Source: Mytilus galloprovincialis
Taxonomy: Eukaryota; Mollusca; Bivalvia; Mytilida; Mytilidae
Reading direction: 5' to 3'
DNA length: 64,000 nt
Assembly (NCBI RefSeq): GCF_965363235.1
Contig: NC_134844.1
Coordinates: forward strand, 22,364,646-22,428,645
Made by a program: the position numbers and the translations under genes. Shown here one piece after another: positions 1-12,016 of the stretch (its first letter is position 1; each line of letters opens with the position of its first letter). Below the pieces are notes generated by a model that did no database searches, was not told the DNA's origin, and was given only the letters and a program-made list of their open reading frames with translations.

Positions 1-429
1 GGTGTATTGGTATTATTCTCCTATTTCCAAGAGCAAGTCAAATCCAGACAACTTAGAAAACTTGGAGAAACATTAGTTGGAATATTTCTAATTGCCTATG
101 TATATATAATCAATAACACTTATGAAGATAAGCGAGCCTTCCTAATGCACATCCCTGGTGGGGATTGGAGTAGATATTTCATAACTTTAGTTTTAGCTTG
201 TGGTGCTATAAGCTTCTTCTCAGGATATTTTTTACGTGATGTGTCTATATCATTAGCAATAGTCTTCGCAATACTGACAGTAGCTATAGACTGTGACATT
301 CAGTATTGGGTGAATAAAAGAGGGATGCTATATTGGAACCAAGTTAGGGTTATTGCAGATGATTTATGTATAATTATTGGATTTTGTTTGTTAATTTCAA
401 GGGGAGATAACAAAATAAAAATGGATTAA
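1..429 (+). CDS. TMEM101: TMEM101-like multi-pass membrane protein, 3' terminal part
   Basis: The frame is open from the first base of the window and ends at TAA 427-429, so this is the C-terminal ~142 residues and the start lies outside. Four hydrophobic stretches are visible. From memory the human TMEM101 C-terminus shares, in order, a GIYLI-like helix start, a KEDRLAYLNHLPGG-like loop (here YEDKRAFLMHIPGG), FLSGYY (here FFSGYF), a DxxxxYW motif (here DCDIQYWVNKR) and a FWNQMKLL motif (here YWNQVRVI). The block order and spacing fit one family rather than chance hydrophobicity. TMEM101 is a membrane protein of poorly known function. No splice acceptor is visible, so how much of the last exon is cut off is unknown. 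The next gene downstream is convergent. Confidence 0.82.
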   Translation, partial: GVLVLFSYFQEQVKSRQLRKLGETLVGIFLIAYVYIINNTYEDKRAFLMHIPGGDWSRYFITLVLACGAISFFSGYFLRDVSISLAIVFAILTVAIDCDIQYWVNKRGMLYWNQVRVIADDLCIIIGFCLLISRGDNKIKMD

Positions 430-1211
430 ATATTTATTTTCTCATTTATAAAAGTTTTGTATTAGGCCGCCTCAGCAATCTTGATCCAAATAGATTTGTG
501 CATATATGTGACTCAATACTTGATTATTTGTTTAAAATTTCAGTTAAAATTTTACTATTATTTATAAGAACAATTCTTAGTAATTTATAACCAATAATCT
601 TTCGAGTTTATTAGCAATATTATTTTCTATAATTTTTTGGCGTTATTTAATATAATAATGAGTATTTTTTGGGGGGAATATTCTTGGCCCATTTTAACCT
701 AAATGGCTGTAATTCATGTTTGAATAAACAAATATTGAATGATAATACTTGTCTATTACCATTGAGATCATTACGAGTTGATTACTTTAAAATTCATGAT
801 CATAATTATATAAATCATAATTAAAATGCTTGATTTTGTTTGTTATACTATCTCATGATTATACCATGTATACGAAGGACAGTTACGTATCTTTTTATGT
901 TAATAAAAACATTTTATACTTTATTTGATATCAGTAGTATTGTATTTAATATCAGAATTATACTGTATGCTTGGTTCCTAGTATGTTTAGTTTTGTTAAG
1001 GGGCTAGGTTGAGTTAATGCTGTAAGTTTCCATAAAATCACTAGGCCAATTTGAACTGTACCAGAATAAACAAAGTATGAGTGATATATGGTTAACATCA
1101 AGGAGGCAGCATCCAAAGAACACAATAAAAGATATTAATACAATGTACATCTATCAACTTACAGATCTGTTCCTTTCAATTTTCTGGTTGTAGTTCGAAT
1201 TTTCAAGTCTA
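430..1211 (+). other. 3' UTR and intergenic spacer after the TMEM101-like gene
   Basis: AT-rich noncoding sequence without a credible ORF. AATAAA hexamers at 723-728 and 902-907 are candidate polyadenylation signals for the upstream gene. Nothing else was recognised. Confidence 0.5.
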
Positions 1212-1360
1212 CAGAGGCAGATTTAGAGGTGGACCCTTGGCCCCCCTTGACCTCCGAAAAATTTAGTTGATATTAAAGGGAATCATTAAAGCATGACCTG
1301 AGTGGCCCTCTTAGTCGGTCAGTGGGCCTCCACCTATGAAAATTTCTGGATCCGCCACTG
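1212..1360. mobile_element. MITE, CAGWGGCGG family, 5-bp TSD GTCTA
   Basis: The ends are CAGAGGCAGATTT and GGATCCGCCACTG, which are imperfect inverted repeats. They are flanked by exact 5-bp copies GTCTA at 1207-1211 and 1361-1365. The body matches the copies at 3184-3316, 3942-4095 and 44587-44716. It is non-coding. A hAT-type parent with 5-bp target duplications is likely but not shown. Confidence 0.8.
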
Positions 1361-1980
1361 GTCTACTTCTGTCTCATTTTGTATGTTTATTTATCTTCCA
1401 TGAAGAAGTACATTATAAAACTTATATACATATATTTTATGGTAGAAATTACTTGACTATGGTAAGTAAGTATATAAACTTGTAATTTCCTTCCTAAATT
1501 CAATATCTGTAAAACTAGAGCATGCCTATTTGTATTATGTTGATTAGTGATCATTAGTATATAGTTTTGAATGCTTTGACCTCTAATTATGTACCATATA
1601 TAAATAGAAGGAGGCGTTCTACAAATTAAAGAACCTTTGCAGCAAATATCAATGGATCCAAAGGTGACATGAAGCAGGGGAAATATTTGCCCATATCCAT
1701 CTTGCCTTCATTTCCAGTGGCAGTCTGAATTTCTTTACTGAACCAGCCTATAGTCATGATAGTATTGGTTGCTCTTTTCCTGGATATGCATGAAATATTT
1801 GCTACTAGACGTCAAGCAAGCAATTAATAAAACAACCCTTCCCAAGATATATTTTCTTATTCCTCTTAAATACATAAACACACTATGATTTTATTACATT
1901 TTTTAAAAACAATCAACACAAAAATAATAGGCATTTGTATAATAAAATACTTTATTTCAACCATACTAATTTATACGATT

Positions 1981-4900
1981 TCATTCACATCTCTTACAGA
2001 AATGGGGACACTCATTTCTCAGGTTGGTGTAGATTCTGCAGTACATGTCCTGTAAATCAGTGGTATAGCCATTACAATAACCAGGACTTGATACAGCACA
2101 ATTTACTGCAAAAAAGATATATTAAGAATTAAACTTGGAATCTCAAGTGAAAATTTCCGAGAAAAAACTCAGTATTTTCAATTTGAGCGAAAACTCTCTA
2201 CGTAATTCACAGAGACACTTGTCTCATAAAAAAAAATTCTATATAGGAATTGTTTTCTGAGACAAGTGCCTGTGGTAATTCTAGTTCATGAGTGCCCCAT
2301 ATCACCAATTGTTTTTCATGTTCTTTGCTAGATATGTCGACCACTTTACATGTCATGTATTGACATTTTTAAAAAGAACACAGACGTAGCGTAGTATCAA
2401 TATATTATAAATTCAAATATGACAACAAAAAATAAATAATGAACAGATAACTTTACAAAATAAAATAAAATATATCATCTTGAATAATAAAAAAAAAAAT
2501 ATGTAAATCTGATATGTGTTACGCCATGCAAATGCATCTGTATACAAGAAAGACTTACAAGACTGGCATTCATCCCCTTGGAAAGGACTGTTAGGATGAT
2601 TAATACACGTGCATTCACATGTACCTAAATCTAATGATCCATCATTCATGCACATTTTCCCGCCACAATCTATAAATGTATAACAAAGAGCTATTTACAA
2701 GTAATTCTTAGTGCCACAAGAACTTTAATCAGTTCTAGATTAAAATATGACAAATTCAATTGTAAAAGAAACTATAACACAAAACTGTGCAAATATGAAC
2801 CAGTGAAATATTATAAATGATGATGATGCAGTTATAGCGGTTTTTTGTCGAGCCTGCAACATTTTGGCAGGCTTTGACTTTTTTTGCATCAGTAATTTTG
2901 TCAAGAAATCATCAAATTTAATGAAACCAAGACAGAAGCTTTTTGTGACCAAAAAGACAGACTAAGTATTGAAATCAAGATTGTGAAAATACATTTTTGT
3001 TCTATTTTCCATTTACAGATAAATTGACTTAACGGTTTTTGGTAATCAACAAAACAATACAGTTTGTGGTTCAAATTTATCAGACATCAATAACTATGTT
3101 AAAATTTCGTGGACTTGTGCAACTTGAACAGAAGCTTCTTCAAGATCATGAAAAAGCATTTGAAGAAAGTAAAATAGATTTATAAGAGGCGGATTTAGGG
3201 GGGGCAGGGGGCCCCCCTTTTCTGGGAAACATTTGGTTGCTTATATATGGAATCACTGAAGCACTCTTAGGCAGTCAAAGGGCCCCCACTTATGAAAAAT
3301 TCTGGATCCGCCACTGTTTATGATTTTAGTTTCAATGTTTTAGTGAAAAGGGACATTTTTGGCAGTCAGCATTATGTACACTTTTACACTGACACCAACA
3401 CCGGAACCTTTACGATTATTAATTAAATATTTGTAGAAGTGACACAGGCATATTGATCAACTATTCGGTGTCAAAGCATAATAAGGTCATAATGACATTT
3501 TAAACTGATAATCTGAACTTTTTTTAACCAATCAGTAAGGCAGCAACCATTTGATTTTCTGGGGGGGGCTATGGTTTTTTTTGGAAAAAAAAGTTTGTTT
3601 CCAGTTTTTGGAGAAAAAAATAATTTGTTTTTGATTCTGAGAAAAAAAAATTGTTTGTTTCTCCCTCAGCTGCCACTATATGTAATGCTAAAATTGAAAG
3701 AAAAAAAATTGTTTTCGACTTGTCGTGAAAAAAATAGATTGTTTTTCGCCGTAGGCGAAAAAAAAAATTTGTCCAGAAAAAAAAACCATAGCCCCCCCCA
3801 GAAAATCAAATGGTTGCTGCCTAAGTAGCTATGCATAAATCAAAAAATATTATTTTTTATACTTTTAGATTGCTGCATGAAATGACTGATGTCAATAAAA
3901 AGCAAACAATACATTGTCATGTAACTTGCGTCTTCGTGCACCAGTGGCGGATCAAGAAATTTTCATAAGTGGGGGCCCACTGACTGACCTAAGAGGGGGG
4001 CCGCTCCAGTTACGCTTCAGTGATTCCCTATATAAGCAACCAAATTTTTTCCCAAAAAGGGGGACCCGCTGCCCCCCCCCCTAAATCCGCCTCTGTGCAC
4101 ATGGATACTTTTTGTATTTGAAAAAACATTCATAAAGTGTCTCAGATTTTTTATTATATGTCTTATATTCTATCTTCTAGTATATTTTTCGTATTAGATA
4201 ACAGTCTGAGCGTCTTTTTGACGTGCACTCTTGACTCAAGATTATGGCCTTACTTACTTCGTATTTCTAACTTTTTATAACTTGTTTTTCATAAATGGAT
4301 TGAACAAAGATTATGTTTTTGACCTCATACATAACACATGACAAAAGTTCTCACAGTTACTGTGAGAACTTTTGTGAGTTTAAAAGTAAAAATGCTGCCT
4401 TTCAACGATTAAAACACAGCTTAAAACCTACGTGAAAAAAAAAGTTTAAATTTAATAGTATAATGTTTTTGTTGTGACAGCATAGCCTGGTTCTCTTTTT
4501 TCAAAATAAATTTTGACAAAATTACCACATAAGCCGTCAACACAATTGTTCGGACAGGCTTCACATGGTTCTCCATTTTTCCATGGCACTGAATATTCTT
4601 CCCACACCAATCTAAATAATAAAATATATTCTTTAAAAAAGGGGTTGTGTGAACTTCATTACAAAAGGATGAAAGCTTTACAATTCTAAATAAGAAATTT
4701 AATAATATATCTTACTTAATAAAACTGTAATGTTTATTGGTCGTCATGGTAATAAATTAAACCAGGAGAATCTTGTTGTATATAAGCGTATTTTATGCAG
4801 AAAGAAGCGTTGAGTGGATTAAGACGTTTGTCGGGGAAATTAGTAACCGGGTCGAAAGTTATAGGGGTGATCGTAAGGGACTCTATGCTCCGTGAGGATA

Positions 4901-7900
4901 ACATTTAGAGAACACCCCTATCAAGTAAATAGTGGTATCGATCACGGGTATATAAAAGAATGAGAAACTGCACTCGATGCTGTCGGTTGGCTGTCGATGA
5001 GCTGTCATCATTCAAGAGATTGTACGTCGGATATATAAAGTGCTAAAAGAGCCTTAATATTCAAAGGACACTTTGTACCGGGTACAAAGTAAACGTACAA
5101 GTTGAACGGATTGACAAGACTGACTGTCCCACTCGGAGGACGGCTGTTCCAGCCCGCACTGCCTGGTAGTGACAGACTCCCATTCGGAGGACAGGCTTTA
5201 CCAGCACACACTGTCTGATAAAGACAGACTGTACCAGCCATACTGTCTTTTAGTGACAGACCGTCCCATCTTGAGGACAGGCCGTCTTATTGTATTATAT
5301 TTGTATATATATTATAATTGTCCGTTGTTACTTTATATCGGCAAAGACGTCGGTGTGTATATTTTAGTTCATTGTGCATAGCATACGGATAGTTATAGTG
5401 TTTGGTATTGACGTATTGTTTGTGGACAACTTGGATCCAAGTATTTACTGGAACGTTCGTTTAAGATATAAACGCCTGGTTACACGTTACAATACCAAGG
5501 ATTTATATAATAATGGTTATCCTTGATAAAACTCCAACAACTATTAAATGTAACAATATAGTAACTTATATAACTGTATTTTAAAACCCCTTAGTAACCA
5601 ATATGCTGGCATTACAACAATTATTTAGCACTCTTTGTATGTCGATTATTAAACTTTTCCCTTTCCAACAAAATATTAAGGCATTCCCAAAAATAATTGA
5701 TGTACTTCCTGTTGTATATATTATTATATTGATACTTAAATTATTGTGCCAACCGGCCTCAAACTTCAACTTTGGCCTTGTATTTTTTCTCATCTCGTGG
5801 CAACATTTTTAATAATTAAAAATCAGTCTTTTTTTTTAGCGGTTTACATTTTATATCCTATGAATTTAACCAAGAGTCTCTTGTAGATCTATACATATAT
5901 ATTTACATACGTGTATGCGTAATTGCAAACAAAATATGCAGAACAACCACACACTCCTCGGGCACAACCAATACGGTTCGTCTTCCAGTAAAGTATCTGA
6001 AAAAAAACATAGCAATTAAAATAATAAGATGTGGTCTAACTGCAAAAGGTACAACTATCTACCAAAGACCCAAGTATAATATTTTTATCAAACGTTAAAA
6101 TTGTATAGCTTTAATGTATATTTCAATCTCCGTTTATAAATTAAGAAACTATTAAGAAACTAAGGTTCACACTCCCTTTTGAAATAAAAGCTGACAAAAC
6201 TAGGTGGGTTGGTTATTCTGGGCATTATAGTACATGACCGTTGGCTAACGTTACTCGTAACGGTAACACAAGAAAATCGCTACGGCGGCACGGAATTTAG
6301 TATTTTTTATTTCCTACACCTATAATTTAACCTGGTGAAAACATTTTGAATGGCAAATTGTTCTGACTTATTCATTTCTTATATCAAATTGTTTATTATA
6401 TACTATATAGTACATGCATTACATGTTACTCTTGTTTTACCTGGGCAGCATGTAGTACATCCCAAGCTATTATATACTATATAGTGCATGCATTACATGT
6501 TACTCTTGTTTTACCTAGGCAGCATGTAGTACATACTATATAGTGCATGCATTACATGTTACTCTTGTTTTACCTGGGCAGCATGTAGCACATACTATAT
6601 AGTGCATGCATTACACGTTACTCTTGTTTTACCTGGGCAGCATGTAGCACATACTATATAGTGCATGCATTACACATTACTCTTGTTTTACCTGGGCAGC
6701 ATGTAGTACATATTATATAGTGCATGCATTACATGTTACTCTTGTTTTACCTAGGCAGCATGTAGCACATACTATATAGTGCATGCATTACACGTTACTC
6801 TTGTTTAACCTGGGCAGCATGTAGCACATACTATATAGTGCATGCACTACACGTTACTCTTGTTCTACCTGGGCAGCATGTAGTACATACTATATAGTGC
6901 ATGAATTACACGTTACTCTTGTTTTACCTGGGCAGCATGTAGTACATACTATATAGTGCATGCATTACACGTTACTCTTGTTTTACCTGGGCAGCATGTA
7001 GTACATACTATATAGTGCATGCATTACACGTTACTCTTGTTTTACCTGGGCAGCATGTAGTACATACTATATAGTGCATGCATTACACGTTACTCTTGTT
7101 TTACCTGGGCAGCATGTAGTACATACTATATAGTGCGTGCATTACACATGTTATTCTTGTTTTACCTGAGCAGCATGTAGCACATACTATATAGTGCATG
7201 CATTACACGTTACTCTTGTTTTACCTGAGCAGCATGTAGTACATCCTGTTAATTACATACTATATAGTGCATGCATTACATGTTACTCTTGTTTTATATA
7301 CTATATAGTGCATGCATTACATGTTACTCTTGTTTTATATACTATATAGTGCATGCATTACATGTTACTCTTGTTTTATATACTATATAGTGCATGCATT
7401 ACATGTTACTCTTGTTTTATATACTATATATTGCATGCATTTTATGTTACTCTTGTTGTACCTGGGCAGCATGTAGTACATGTTACTCTTGTTTTACCTG
7501 GGCAGCATGTAATACATCCCAAGCATTTCCGGTAAGCGATCCAGTCCCATACTCAAAGTCATCTCCTTCTTTAAACCATTTATTCAGACAATCTGACCAA
7601 CCTATTGACCCATAACACAAGTTCTGTCCAGTAGCAACACCAGGAAGTGCTGTAATAAATAATTCTCTTTTGCAAAAAAAATATTGAGATGCAACTAAGT
7701 GAACGATCAACTGGAATTCAACTGAACGAAACATTAATCATTCCATTTGTAGAGTTCAGGTTTGGCAGCCGACCTTCTTAATACAAAATATTAAAAAGTT
7801 GAAAGCATGATGAAAAACATGAAAACATTATTTTAAAAGTGAATATACGTTTGGGTATTATGGCAAAGTTTACATAAAGTGTACTGTTAAATCTTTAAGT

Positions 7901-10900
7901 ATTATTTGTGAAAAAAATATCATATAGATTCAGTCAAACAAAAACCGACTATAGAAATTGATAACTGGGTTGGGGTGGGGTGTTAAGTCAAATTGATTTC
8001 ATGAAAAGCATGAATTATTATAGATAGTGACGTTTAAAATTATTTTGTACTAGTATTATGGAAAATGTTTACAGAAAGTTTACTGTTAGTTTTTATAGAT
8101 CTTTTTTTTAAGTCTTTAACTGTGTTATTTGTGAATAAAATATCATATAGATTCAGTCAAACAAAAACGACTATAGAAATTGATAACTGGGTTGGTGGGG
8201 AGGGGTGTATTTAGTCGAATTGCTTTCAGAAAATATCACACGTACAATCAGAATATCTGTCATAGTAATTATCATGTTCCATAGAATATCTCAGTGCGTG
8301 TTTCATGGCCTCTTCTGCTAAGGCTTCATCCCATACCTAACAAGGAGAAACGTGACTTTTGTATATAACTATATAACAATACTATTACAATTATATTAGA
8401 ATACTATGTGTACCATTATATTACAATACTATCTGTACAACTATATTACAATACTAGTGTAGTGTAACTGTAATACTATACTGTATATGTGTACACATTT
8501 TTGGGGTCTTTTATAGCTTTTTATGAATACCTTATTTTTCTTGGCCCATTCTTCTCTATTTTTAATTCAAGCACTTCATTATTCTCTTTTTTTATTTTTT
8601 GGTCTATTTTTGACATGGATCATCGTTCTTCAATGTTTTGTTTGGATCAACCAACAGCTTTCATTTTGAAAGTGTTAACTATTGGCATTGAATGGTTTTT
8701 ATAACCTTCTTTTTTTCTCGTTCATCCCAACATTTCACCGAACAGGTTTTACAGCGGAATGTGTTTCGATTACGGGCTTCACAAGAGGAGCAGAAACTAT
8801 TAATATTAAGTTCCCTCTTTCTCCAATTCAGCTGCGCATTATGCTTTGAGAAAAATTATTGTTTATCTCATTTTTTTTCTGTAATCTTTCATTGGTTCTA
8901 TTTATAATGCCTGCTTCCTTCTGATTCTTCTCTGAGTTCTTAAAAAAATTGTTAATCAACAAATATGCATATGTAACTTATTGTAAAGTCTGGACTAATT
9001 GTATATATGATACAGTGCTTTGATATTTTCAATAAACTTACCATTTTCATCATGTTTGTTGCATTAGGAGCCATACGTTTTCTGAAGGCGTTGTGAGAAT
9101 CTACAATTAGTTTCTGTGTGTACGGTGTGACTTTACCGGGAACCTTTAGTGTAGAATTAAAGAATGAAATATATATATATTTAATCTATCTATACGAACT
9201 TGATAACTATCATACTTAAAATCCCAATACAATGACCAGTTTCCAAAATATAGCCCAGCAGAAGCTATACAACGTTTGTATTTTGCATTAAAGTTAAATC
9301 CATTGATATTAGGAAAGCATATATCATTATACAATCCCTTTCTAAAATTTAACTATATTTGACAGATATATCGATATAATATAAAGTACTGACTGGAAAA
9401 TCATGAATAGCACGAAACATAATAGTCTTGAGATGTTTCTGTTCTATTGTTTTTACTAATAAACCATTTTACCATTATAGTTGTTACTTGACTTCATTCG
9501 CCAGTCCATTATTCCCCCAATTTCATATCTGTTTTTATTGTATTGTTTCAGGATAAAAGTACTTTTAAAAATTAAAATGCCCAATACAAAATCGAGGATT
9601 ATAATTATACTCACTGCCAAAATTTCAGAGACACCTAAAACGGAAACAACGTTAATTTATCAGCTTATGTTCATGATGATGTTGCTTGAAATTAATGCAT
9701 TTACCTGCCTTAATTAAAACTTCTATATTTGTTAATTGTTCATAATGTATACGTTTCATGGTCAATAAACAAGTGAGGGTGTAAAACATAACGAAAGGGA
9801 GTTTTTGTTCATAAATAATTTATTTGCGTTTGAGGGCACGAACAAGAAAATAATGATATTTCAATTGATCCATTGGCGTGTTAACATCACTTTCAACACG
9901 ATTGTGCTATTTCGTGGCGGTCAATTTTATATTGATGAAGAAAGCAGGATAGCCCAGATTGAACCACCAACATTTGGTATGAAAACTAGCTCCTCTAAAC
10001 AATTACGATTTGAGTCGAGCACACCTACCACGTGCGAGATTCGAATTCACCACTACCTCAGTGTTGACAGACTAGTGATACAATAGTTAGACTACTTAGA
10101 CCACTCCTCAATCACGGAACAGAAGAAATAACTGAAAATCTTATGAAATGGTATGCAGGAAAATTGAGTTTCATGACACCCAGTAATTACCAAAGCCCCC
10201 CCCCCCCCCTTTGCGCCAAAAACTAGACATTAACTTCATCTGACTTGCCTTAAAGTGAGAGTAATGAAACAACCCCTTTGGTAGAATAAGGAGTGTATAA
10301 TGTATGTGTATATGTATGAAATCATATCAACCAGATAATACCTAATAACGGTTATTCTGAAAAAGTCAAAGGCACTGAAAATATCTAATCAACACTTTTA
10401 CGAGTTTTGATTTCTATACGGGGCTTGCACCAAACTCACTTTCCTTAAGTTTACATTTACTCCTGCAGATATAATCCATCATACAATTTAGTTTTGAAGA
10501 CTTTAATATATCAAATAAAACCCCCTTTAAATCAAGATGAACTGCATGCGTACCTGATTAAAACTTCTTTCTCTCTGTTTCTATTTAGAGCATACTTGAA
10601 TTTACAAATCCTATATCTCTTAAAAGTATTGTTTGCCTTTGATTACAAATAAAATAATCCATGCAAAAGCAGATTATCTGAAATTCTGAACACAAACTTT
10701 GTAATGTCTTTTTGCGTTTGTTTCTCTGTCTTATATTTTCTCCCATTTATTTGTATTGAAGTCCTGTCATGTAATGGTGTCATTTTAATTTTATAATTAA
10801 CATTGCCATTAAAGCGGTAGCTTTGGAATGCCACAAAACCAGGTTCAACCCTCCATTTTTTTTCTTCTAAAAATGCCCTGTACCAAATCAGAAAATGGCC

Positions 10901-11235
10901 ATTGTTATATTATAGTTCGTTTCTGTGTGTGTTCTATTTTAATGTTGTGTTTCTGTTGTGTCGTAGTTCTCTTATATTTAATGCGTTTCCCTCGGTTTTA
11001 CTTTGTAACCCGGATTTGGTTTTTCTCTATCGATTTATGAATTTCGAACAGCGGTATACTACTGTTGCCTTTATTTGCTACACTTTTCAACATCGGAATT
11101 TCTAAAATTATAACAATAATTCATTGACTTACATGTAGGATATATTTGTACAAAAAATATATATTTTCAATGTATATACTTACAAATAAAAGCAGTAACA
11201 AGAACAACTTGAATCAAACGTCCTAGGTCACCCAT
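1981..11235 (-). CDS. Secreted CAP (CRISP/antigen-5/PR-1) protein, nine exons, 274 aa
   Basis: Coding exons (minus strand) are 11184-11235, 9615-9634, 9042-9143, 8246-8336, 7498-7649, 5911-5996, 4526-4611, 2559-2669 and 1981-2105 (stop TGA 1981-1983). Every junction is GT/AG and the phases join without a break. Exons 1-2 encode a ~24-residue signal peptide (MGDLGRLIQVVLVTAFI, then CVSEILA). The CAP domain follows: HNAFRKRM, a WDEALAEEAM helix, GQNLCYG (family GENL), KWFKEGDDF, LHAAQILYWKTNRIGC (family HYTQVVW) and YFVCNYA. The tail has PWKNGEPCEACPNNC, an EGF-like CGGKMC...CECTC segment and a ShK-like end (YCNGYTTDLQD...NECPHFCKRC). CAP proteins are extracellular, with roles from venom to immunity. 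The Glu of GENL, one of the conserved cavity residues, is Gln here. A TTTATT at 1951-1956 (AATAAA on minus) may be the poly(A) signal. Confidence 0.9.
2203..2281. repeat. Fold-back repeat in CAP intron 8
   Basis: Two arms sharing ACTTGTCTCA and its complement TGAGACAAGT, plus AATTC blocks, fold on each other across a short A-rich and TATATA centre. It is probably a small MITE remnant. No clear target duplication was identified. Confidence 0.6.
3184..3316. mobile_element. MITE, CAGWGGCGG family, TSD TTTAT
   Basis: Same family and orientation as the copy at 1212-1360. Direct repeats TTTAT at 3179-3183 and 3317-3321 flank it exactly. The first base of the left end has changed (AAGAGGCGG). It lies in CAP intron 7. 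Confidence 0.8.
3538..3822. mobile_element. MITE with ~46-bp near-perfect terminal inverted repeats
   Basis: The left end AGGCAGCAACCATTTGATTT is mirrored at the right end before the CTAAGTAG flank. The inverted arms continue through a G-run and a CTATGG block. The centre is A/T homopolymer-rich. AGTA occurs at both sides with a one-base offset, so the target duplication is uncertain. The open frame across it is a by-product of the A-runs. Confidence 0.75.
3942..4095. mobile_element. MITE, CAGWGGCGG family, TSD TGCAC
   Basis: Ends CAGTGGCGGATC and AATCCGCCTCTG, flanked by exact TGCAC at 3937-3941 and 4096-4100. It is inverted relative to the copies at 1212 and 3184. It lies in CAP intron 7. 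Confidence 0.85.
4341..4375. repeat. Perfect 16-bp-arm hairpin
   Basis: ACAAAAGTTCTCACAG at 4341-4356 and its exact complement at 4360-4375 are separated by TTA. It lies in CAP intron 7. Its role is unknown. Confidence 0.7.
4726..5491. mobile_element. Putative solo LTR of an LTR retrotransposon (fossil)
   Basis: A 766-bp block begins TGTAATG and ends CGTTACA, matched inverted termini of the TG...CA type. It contains a TATA-like GTATATAAAAG near 4948, as expected of an LTR promoter. No internal coding region adjoins it and no matching second LTR was seen, so a solo LTR is the simplest reading. No convincing flanking duplication was found, which suggests age or a misplaced end. It lies in intron 6 of the CAP gene. 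Confidence 0.5.
6385..7497. repeat. ~60-bp minisatellite that amplified the CAP exon 5 donor site
   Basis: About 14 full units (TACTATATAGTGCATGCATT plus a spacer and a conserved CCTGGGCAGCATGTAG segment) are followed by about four shorter units lacking that segment, then one more full copy. On the minus strand the conserved segment reads CATGCTGCCCAG then GTAAAACAAGAG, identical to the end of CAP exon 5 and its donor at 7492-7497. The first unit also carries a longer exon piece (complement of ACATCCCAAGC), showing that the array grew out of the exon boundary. Most units keep a donor equal to the real one. Confidence 0.9.
7850..8235. repeat. Tandem duplication in CAP intron 4
   Basis: Two diverged copies about 200 bp apart share TTACTGTTA-like blocks, ATCATATAGATTCAGTCAAA and GAAATTGATAACTGGGTTGG. 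It is non-coding. Confidence 0.7.
9615..9634 (-). other. 20-nt microexon of the CAP gene
   Basis: The acceptor (CCGTTTTAG on minus) precedes 20 nt, followed by donor GTGAGTATAA. It takes phase 1 from exon 1 and hands on phase 0 to exon 3, completing a plausible signal peptide (C-VSEILA). Without it, exon 1 joined directly to exon 3 runs into a stop at the third codon. Confidence 0.75.
9865..10110 (-). mobile_element. tRNA-derived SINE in CAP intron 1
   Basis: On the minus strand a tRNA-like head has an A-box-like GTGGTCTAAGTAGTC and a B-box-like GAATTCGAATCTCGCACG. A body including GACCGCCACGAAATAG follows, a combination I associate with bivalve SINEs. The long + frame over it is accidental. 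Confidence 0.65.
10852..11060 (+). repeat. Dispersed repeat (CCCGGATTTG / AGCGGTATACTACTG family)
   Basis: This shares long blocks with 15905-16065 and 23825-23980: GTTGTGTTTCTGTTGTGTCG, TGCGTTTCCCTC, TTTGTAACCCGGATTTG, and ATCGATTTATGA followed by AACAGCGGTATA. It is non-coding and its type was not determined. Confidence 0.7.
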
Positions 11236-12010
11236 TCTCTACAGTTTGTAATAATTCACTTATCGTACATGTGTTACGGAAGATCAGGACTAACTGCTGT
11301 TTTTTTCTTCATTTGTTCTGTACTGGTCAATAACCTTATTTACATATTTTATATCTACATAATATATATCTTTTTGTTGTTCAATGACAATGCTAGAGAG
11401 TGATTCATTATATACATGCACGAAAAAAATAATGCACATAGACGACTGTTCACAAAGATAATTAAATATGCGTTGACATATGTAAATGTTGAGTTAAGAA
11501 TGTGTTGAATAAATAGGGTTAGGCATTGTTTCGCCGATATTTCTATTGAAACCACAATTTATAATATATTCGATGGTCAATTGATATAAAACTAGCAACC
11601 TAACCAAAAAATCCTTTAATAAAATACAACATGTTTCAGAAAAAGTCTTTGTATATGACACATATATGTAAAACGGTCCCTTATAGACTTTTGATAACAT
11701 TCTTTGTATAATTGCATTTTGCAATTTTGACAACCTAAAATTGAAATATAATTATTAGCATTTCGTTACGAATCCCGACAAGCCCTCCAAATTATATTAT
11801 GTTTTTAGAAATTTCCTGAATCATTTAATTTTAGAGATTCTAACACTTCTGAACTACCGAAAGTAAAAAGTAAACAAACAACTAATTTCATTAAACATCA
11901 TTCGCTTTCACCTCTTGTAAATATGTGCATATGGTAGTAACTGACAAGTTGTTAACTCTGTAACGAGCTGGTCTCAATTCTAGACATTGATCTTAATTAA
12001 CCAAAAAAGG
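11236..12010. other. Upstream region of the CAP gene
   Basis: This is divergent spacer before the CAP start codon. It should hold the CAP promoter and 5' UTR, but no convincing TATA box or initiator could be fixed. ORFs of 60-80 codons here look accidental. Confidence 0.4.
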
Positions 12011-12016
12011 AATTCG

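Noticed and set aside
3571-3828. 85-codon Lys/Phe-rich ORF
   Set aside because: It comes from A- and T-runs inside the fold-back MITE at 3538-3822.
6385-7497. CRISPR-like array
   Set aside because: Units are whole ~60-bp tandem repeats without unique spacers, grown from an exon boundary of a eukaryotic gene.
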